Of a DNA stretch of 27,913 bases, positions 23,632 through 27,913 are shown piece after piece. The translations under genes were made by a program, and so were the position numbers. Within the stretch, counting starts at the first letter, position 1. Every line of letters starts with the position of its first letter. This stretch comes from an uncultured Lachnospiraceae bacterium. GTDB taxonomy: Bacteria; Bacillota; Clostridia; Lachnospirales; Lachnospiraceae. The DNA lies in the NCBI GenBank assembly GCA_910585995.1, contig CAJUGG010000015.1, positions 1-27,913 of the forward strand, read 5' to 3'. The notes under the pieces are model-generated. The model saw nothing but the letters and a program-made list of their open reading frames with translations, had not been told where the DNA came from and searched no databases.

Positions 23632-24282
23632 ATGAAAAAAAGACTATTGAAAGAGATTGTTTTACTTTTGACTATATTGCTTTTGACAGGCTGCTCCGAG
23701 CAGCAGGCGAAGTCGCAAAAGACAGCTCCTTTGCTGGACACCAGTACATTTACCTTAAATGAACATCCCATCCCCGTCAGTATCCAGGGCACAGAGATCC
23801 TGGTCGGAGAGACTACGCTTCAGACGCTGTTAGACGCCAAGCTCCCCATCGTCGTCTCCGAGTGGACTGGCAGTGATGTCTTAGAACGGGAGGCAGATCC
23901 CAATGAGATCCTGTCGGCCAATAGCAACTTTACTGATCTCTCCTGCTGGATCACAGATGCAACTTTTGCCCGTATCTCCATCGAAGCCGGAGCCAAAGAC
24001 ACCCGCATGGGCGACGCGGTGATCACCCGCTTAGAACTCCATCTGTCCCACCACGCTGACACCCTGCCGGACTCGATCACCATAGACGGTGTACCTCTTC
24101 CGGAGATTACGCGCTCCAAGGCCGGACGCATGTTTCCTTACTTTGAACAGTCCAACCTCTCCATTTCCCTGCAAGGAGCCAACTACGACTGTAATCTTTT
24201 GTTCAGCCCCAAGACTTATGTATTGTATCAGTTTTCTTTGGAGAAGGTTAGTATAAATGAGCTTTTATCAAGTTCTTATTGA
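23632..24282 (+). CDS. Small lipoprotein of unknown function
   Basis: 216 residues. A clear lipoprotein signal (KKRLLKEI, a hydrophobic run, then lipobox LLTGC with the lipidated Cys at residue ~21) places it on the outer face of the membrane. The mature part has two similar-looking halves rich in Thr, Ser, Leu and Asp, for example VGETTLQTLLDAKLPI and TITRSK-like segments, but no motif I recognise. It is divergent from the flotillin gene with overlapping regulatory DNA and is followed by a strong terminator, so it is probably a single-gene unit. Confidence 0.8.
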   Translation: MKKRLLKEIVLLLTILLLTGCSEQQAKSQKTAPLLDTSTFTLNEHPIPVSIQGTEILVGETTLQTLLDAKLPIVVSEWTGSDVLEREADPNEILSANSNFTDLSCWITDATFARISIEAGAKDTRMGDAVITRLELHLSHHADTLPDSITIDGVPLPEITRSKAGRMFPYFEQSNLSISLQGANYDCNLLFSPKTYVLYQFSLEKVSINELLSSSY

Positions 24283-24309
24283 CCTATTTCTGGCCGAAAG
24301 AAAATGCTT

Positions 24310-24343
24310 AGACCGTCCTGCATCAAAACAGGACGGTCTTTCT
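24310..24343 (+). terminator. Terminator between convergent genes
   Basis: AGACCGTCCTG (24310-24320) and CAGGACGGTCT (24329-24339) form a perfect 11-bp stem with an 8-base loop, followed by TTTCT. It ends the lipoprotein transcript and can also act on the convergent 950-residue gene that stops at 24352. Confidence 0.85.
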
Positions 24344-24351
24344 ACCTAAAT

Positions 24352-27204
24352 CTATACTAGCTCTTTCTGTACCAACTCCTCATAAAGTTCTTCATAATCT
24401 TTTCCATGATGATAAGCAAACTCTCCAAATTCTCCGAGATTTACGGTCATATACTGCATCTGTGGGATCAGATAGTCCAGGTAATCACGTATTCTTCTTA
24501 GATCTTTGTGCACCAGATATCCTGGTACTGTCTTCCCATAGAAGGTATCCTTGCGGTATTTTTTCTCATCGGCGTCTAAATATTCGCTTACGTCAGCTAC
24601 CAGATGATCCACCCCTTTCATGGAGTCATCCAGATAGATCATCCGATATTTCTCTTCATCTTTATTGAGAATCAGATAGCGGTAATGGAATTTTTCGGTC
24701 TCATACTGCCAGGCCAGGATCAATTCTTTTAAGCGCCCAGCCAGATATTCGGACAGCATCAATTGTACCATAGCTTTATTTTTCTCCACCATCACCTTTT
24801 GGGATTCCTGGTCTTCCAGATCGGTATACGAGAGAAACACAGGGAGCGTTGGCATATAAAACCGGTCCATAATCTGATTTTCCGTATCTTCTGTCGGGAA
24901 TCCACCGAACTGATGTTTGGCCAGACGATACCGCTGCCGTGTCTCAAAGCGATAGATCTGCGGTGACCACAGCATCTGCTTTGGATAAGGATTTTCACAG
25001 GCAGTCTGCTCAAAGATCTCTTTTAACTGATCCCGGATCAGATAGGGATTATGATGAACCAGATAGTTCTGCAGCATACCCAATCCAAAAGGCTCATACT
25101 CCACGTCCTTACAATCCACCACCGCATAGATCTCCGGTCGCGCCACTACCGCATACCAGTCCTGACTTCTGTGATCAAAATAAAAGCAGCCATATCGTTT
25201 ATCATCCCGGATAAAGACTAGCGAACGCCCAGTCCATGCCAGTTCCAGACGTTTTAACTCTCCTGCAAAATAATGATCTAAAAGTGTCAGGATATTTTTC
25301 TCAGTAATTTGCTTTTTGTGTAAGGCAGAAGGACTTCCCCACCGGTCTTTTACCAAGACCTGATCTGGCAGCAATTCAATCACCACTTGCTGAAAAGAAT
25401 CCGTAACTAATTCCTGTATCAGCCGCTGCCCTGTTGCGATCGCGGTCTCCATATCCGGTGTCTGGTATGTCCCGCCAGGCAACAGAATCTTTACTGTACG
25501 CGTCTCTTCATATAGTTTTATGATTCCATTTCCATGTACGTCGCACACAAACAATTGTTCTTCTTTTTCCCCATAAAAAGTAAACAGCGGCACCTCATAT
25601 TTTTCAAAATGGCAAATCTTTGCAGCGATACAATCCGAGATAACGGGGATATCTTCCTCCTGGACTGGCAGCGCGTGCATTCTCTTTTCAATCTCTGCCC
25701 GCAATCGTTCATAATCCTCAGATGCGGCAGCAGCTATAGGCAGAAGCAGCCAAAAATGACTGTCATCTTCGATTTTTAGCAATTCCAGACCTGGAATAAA
25801 AGGCACCGTCAGCTTTTGATCCCACCGATATTCCATATGTCTGGGGAAAAAACGGATAGAGATCATATGTTCCCCCAGAACAAGCTTAAGCGTCTGATCA
25901 GGCGTCCATCCGCCGCCCTGGGAGAGACAAAGATTTTGATTCCACAGATAGGCACAGGGCATCCGTTCATTCAGATGCTCGTTTAACAGGATATCGTGTT
26001 GACGCCCGTAAGCAAGGTGAAAAGCAGTATTCAGATAATAGCGTACATAAGCTCTTTTGTGAAAATCAAAGACACCTTTTGTATACGCCGACTGCTCATC
26101 CGCCTCCAGATCCATCTCTATTTTTTTGTCCTGAAGGAGCAGATCAATCTTCTGAACCACCATACGGGCAAAAGGAGCATCCGTATGATCTGCATAAAAG
26201 TCGCGCAGTTTTTTCAAAAGATATAGTCCGCTGTTTTTGGTAATCCAGTAATGAAGTACCTGCTCTTCCACAAAGATCTCATCATAAAGGGCATCCATCA
26301 CCCCCTTCTGGGTGAAAAAATAATCCATCTGCATCTGCTCGGCAGCAGTCTTTCCAGCATTGGTATAATAAGAAGAACTCCTGTCATAAGCGTAAAAATC
26401 CCTTAACAGGTCTTTGTAATTGGCTCTGGGCTTTGCATTGACATGGGCGAGAACGGCTTCTCTTAAAGACCCATAAAATAATTTTTCCTTTCCTACGGTA
26501 GCATTTTGCAGCCACAGATGATTCCAGGCAGACAGATAGGCCCTCTGCGGCAGTGTTTCATGGACAAAGAAATACGTGATCAATTTTACGGATCTGGGAT
26601 GCCTCTCTCTCAGTTCACGGCTATAAGCACCTCTTACGGGACGATCAGAGAGATTGGATAACAGATATCGGTCCATAATATTTCCCAGATACAGGATCTC
26701 TTCGTCCCCCCAGTCACTTGCAGCCAGATTTAAAAGTTCTTGGTAATCTTTAAATCCCTCCATCATCACCTGATCATTTCTCTTGAACCGAGTAACCTTA
26801 GGCCCGGTCTTTATGATCTCCGAGAGATATTCCATGCCGCGAAAATAAGCCATATGTTCGGCATCTTCCAGATTCTGAATCCCATAGGCAATCATTAATT
26901 CCGTGATAAATTCTTTATTCAGAGGATGAATATTCTGATTTTTTCTAATAATCTCCCAGACAAGCTCCCAAAAAGGTCTCTTTTGATACCCTTCTAAAAA
27001 ACCATCTGATATAAAATAATTCGACCAGGCAGTCCGATCCTGTCTCCTCTTCCCGGTATATAACTCCCGAAAAACCCGAATGCCCTCTTTATGCTGAAAT
27101 GGATTCGTTTCCATCATATCCCAGCCCCAATTCCTTGCAGAACTGGAGTTCGAGTTTTTGGAAAAAGCTTCTCCAGCGTGTGCCTTTTCATCTGATGAGA
27201 TCAA
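24352..27204 (-). CDS. Large helical protein resembling J-domain proteins without the J domain
   Basis: 950 residues, no signal peptide or membrane helix. The N-terminal region with RVFRELYTGKRRQDRTAWSN, the W/F-rich helices that follow, and NKEFITELMIAYGI resembles the helical part that follows the DnaJ domain in large Lachnospiraceae J-domain proteins. No HPD motif or J domain is present, and the first ~28 residues are low-complexity (SKNSNSSSARN). The C-terminal two thirds (aromatic- and charge-rich, with repeated short beta segments) are not recognised. The start is a TTG at 27202-27204, chosen because AGGAGGG lies eight bases upstream; ATG pairs at residues 29-30 are weaker. A TATAAT box lies at 27238-27243 on the minus strand. 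It may be a shortened relative of those proteins; function unknown. Confidence 0.7.
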   Translation of the reverse strand: MISSDEKAHAGEAFSKNSNSSSARNWGWDMMETNPFQHKEGIRVFRELYTGKRRQDRTAWSNYFISDGFLEGYQKRPFWELVWEIIRKNQNIHPLNKEFITELMIAYGIQNLEDAEHMAYFRGMEYLSEIIKTGPKVTRFKRNDQVMMEGFKDYQELLNLAASDWGDEEILYLGNIMDRYLLSNLSDRPVRGAYSRELRERHPRSVKLITYFFVHETLPQRAYLSAWNHLWLQNATVGKEKLFYGSLREAVLAHVNAKPRANYKDLLRDFYAYDRSSSYYTNAGKTAAEQMQMDYFFTQKGVMDALYDEIFVEEQVLHYWITKNSGLYLLKKLRDFYADHTDAPFARMVVQKIDLLLQDKKIEMDLEADEQSAYTKGVFDFHKRAYVRYYLNTAFHLAYGRQHDILLNEHLNERMPCAYLWNQNLCLSQGGGWTPDQTLKLVLGEHMISIRFFPRHMEYRWDQKLTVPFIPGLELLKIEDDSHFWLLLPIAAAASEDYERLRAEIEKRMHALPVQEEDIPVISDCIAAKICHFEKYEVPLFTFYGEKEEQLFVCDVHGNGIIKLYEETRTVKILLPGGTYQTPDMETAIATGQRLIQELVTDSFQQVVIELLPDQVLVKDRWGSPSALHKKQITEKNILTLLDHYFAGELKRLELAWTGRSLVFIRDDKRYGCFYFDHRSQDWYAVVARPEIYAVVDCKDVEYEPFGLGMLQNYLVHHNPYLIRDQLKEIFEQTACENPYPKQMLWSPQIYRFETRQRYRLAKHQFGGFPTEDTENQIMDRFYMPTLPVFLSYTDLEDQESQKVMVEKNKAMVQLMLSEYLAGRLKELILAWQYETEKFHYRYLILNKDEEKYRMIYLDDSMKGVDHLVADVSEYLDADEKKYRKDTFYGKTVPGYLVHKDLRRIRDYLDYLIPQMQYMTVNLGEFGEFAYHHGKDYEELYEELVQKELV

Positions 27205-27325
27205 CTGTAAACCCTCCTGTATTACTTTTGTATATCAATTATAATAGCTTAAGTGTCCGGGAAAGTATAGTATCTCCCATAATTTTTACATATTTTCTTT
27301 CAATCCACACTCCCCTAAGAGTGAT

Positions 27326-27394
27326 ATATGCTCTAAATGACTTCTTAATCACGAGATTTTCTCATGGTTAGTGAAGAACACATTTAGAGCATAT
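27326..27394. promoter_or_regulatory. Long imperfect palindrome before the recombinase fragment
   Basis: ATATGCTCTAAATG (27326-27339) and CATTTAGAGCATAT (27381-27394) are perfect 14-bp inverted repeats. GAGA (27353-27356) and TCTC (27360-27363) pair at the centre, with imperfect complementarity between. It sits 22 bp upstream of the recombinase start codon and could be an operator, a leader hairpin or part of the element end. Confidence 0.6.
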
Positions 27395-27401
27395 TTCATG
27401 T

Positions 27402-27506
27402 AAGGAGGCAGACGCTATGACAAAAACCAAGATTACCCCGCTGTACGAGAGGCTCTCCCGTGACGATGAACTCCAAGGTGAGAGTAATTCCATCAGCAAC
27501 CAACAG
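27402..27506 (+). pseudogene. N-terminal remnant of a large serine recombinase (TndX/Tn4451 type)
   Basis: AAGGAGG (27402-27408) precedes an ATG at 27417. The first 29 codons read MTKTKITPLYERLSRDDELQ followed by GESNSISNQ, the characteristic beginning of the large serine recombinases of Tn4451/Tn5397-like integrative elements, with the catalytic Ser region (YERLSRDD). After the Gln at ~27503 the frame continues but no longer looks like a recombinase, so the gene is cut at about 27504 and the catalytic and DNA-binding domains are gone. It is probably a scar of element loss or rearrangement, or an assembly junction between two elements. Confidence 0.75.
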
Positions 27507-27566
27507 AGCATTTGTCAAGGGGACTTTCACCCCAAAGGCGAAAGCTCCCTTCCCGCAAACCGGAAG

Positions 27567-27913
27567 TTATCTAATTTTCTTGTTCGGCTTGAATACCTTC
27601 AAATAGGCGGGACGGCCCTCCGCCTCCTCACCATAGACATACAGGGTGTTGGTCTCCGTGTCCAGGCAGGTATGGCAGAAGCGCCCGCCGGGGAAGGGGT
27701 ATGGCTCCTGGAGGCGCTGGAAGTCTACGCCACCCTCGGACAAAACCGTTTGAATATCGGCGGGGTCCTTAATCTCGTCCGGCTGGGCCTTTGGCTCCAG
27801 GTTCAGAAGCAGGATGTTCAGGAGGAAGGACTGAACCGAATCGGAGAAGGGTGCCCAGCTATATACATCGTCCTGGTCGTTGTAGTACACTACCGGGTTG
27901 GGCTGATCCAAAT
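27567..27913 (-). CDS. Partial protein of unknown function (C-terminal part)
   Basis: The reading frame is open to the window edge, so the true start lies outside. About 115 residues are visible: NPVVYYNDQDDVYSWAPFSD, a hydrophobic LLNILLLNL segment, and the end GRPAYLKVFKPNKKIR. The composition is clearly more GC-rich than neighbouring genes. The layout is reminiscent of the C-terminal part of SMI1/KNR4 (SUKH)-like immunity proteins, but I cannot confirm that. It lies back to back with the recombinase remnant, with the hairpin CTTTC-ACC...GGC-GAAAG (~27524-27544) between that may be its terminator. Confidence 0.55.
   Translation of the reverse strand, partial: LDQPNPVVYYNDQDDVYSWAPFSDSVQSFLLNILLLNLEPKAQPDEIKDPADIQTVLSEGGVDFQRLQEPYPFPGGRFCHTCLDTETNTLYVYGEEAEGRPAYLKVFKPNKKIR

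Noticed and set aside
24906..24919. CGAACTGATGTTTG, almost the same as the SOS-like box before the DUF4132 gene
   Set aside because: It lies deep inside the 950-residue coding region, far from any promoter, so it is taken as a chance match; it also serves as a caution for the other sites.

Overview
The window looks like a chromosomal segment of a Gram-positive Clostridia bacterium, most likely Lachnospiraceae. The evidence is strong AGGAGG-type ribosome binding sites, near-consensus sigma-A promoters, a Firmicutes-type LexA, a DUF4179 anti-sigma factor, an F-type ATP synthase operon lacking atpI, and a Tn4451/TndX-type serine recombinase start at the right edge. The family-level assignment is an inference from gene content; no rRNA or tRNA gene is present.

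Layout. Bases 1-175 hold a long hairpin and no gene. At 176-1741 two leftward genes encode a membrane-anchored C39-like cysteine peptidase and a YgjP-type zinc metalloprotease. At 1861-3411 a rightward leucine-rich-repeat protein converges on a 1721-residue DUF4132-family protein (3467-8632, leftward). At 8890-15127 lies a leftward ATP synthase operon, atpB-E-F-[H+A fused]-G-D-C, ending in a clear terminator. The divergent lexA gene (15577-16194) follows. Next is a leftward four-gene operon for an OmpR-type regulator, a sensor kinase, an unknown membrane-anchored protein and a VanY-like D,D-carboxypeptidase (20041 down to 16200). Then come an ECF sigma factor with its anti-sigma factor (21713-20213, leftward), a flotillin (23484-21859, leftward), a small lipoprotein (23632-24282, rightward) and a 950-residue protein (27204-24352, leftward) that resembles the helical part of J-domain proteins but has no J domain. 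The last 0.6 kb is a junction: a promoter-like palindrome, the first 29 codons of a serine recombinase, and then a GC-rich partial ORF of different origin.

Most interesting signal. A structured repeat of about 100 bp lies in the leaders of lexA (two tandem copies, 104-bp period) and of the DUF4132 gene (one copy). Each array ends directly against the ribosome binding site with the same flank, GCGGAACTNTAATWAGGAG. The two versions differ by at least four compensatory base-pair changes in their stems while the apical loop is conserved, so the hairpin itself appears to be under selection. A short 29-bp version with the same flanks but a different hairpin is tandemly duplicated between atpG and atpD. 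Both lexA and the DUF4132 gene also carry a CGAAC-N4-GTTT SOS-box-like site in their promoter regions, suggesting shared control. The second notable feature is an unbroken fusion of ATP synthase delta and alpha subunits, which conflicts with the usual 1:3 stoichiometry.

The envelope-related modules (two-component system with VanY, ECF sigma/anti-sigma, flotillin, lipoprotein, C39 peptidase) suggest the right half deals with cell-surface stress and remodelling. That is an inference from families, not something the sequence proves.
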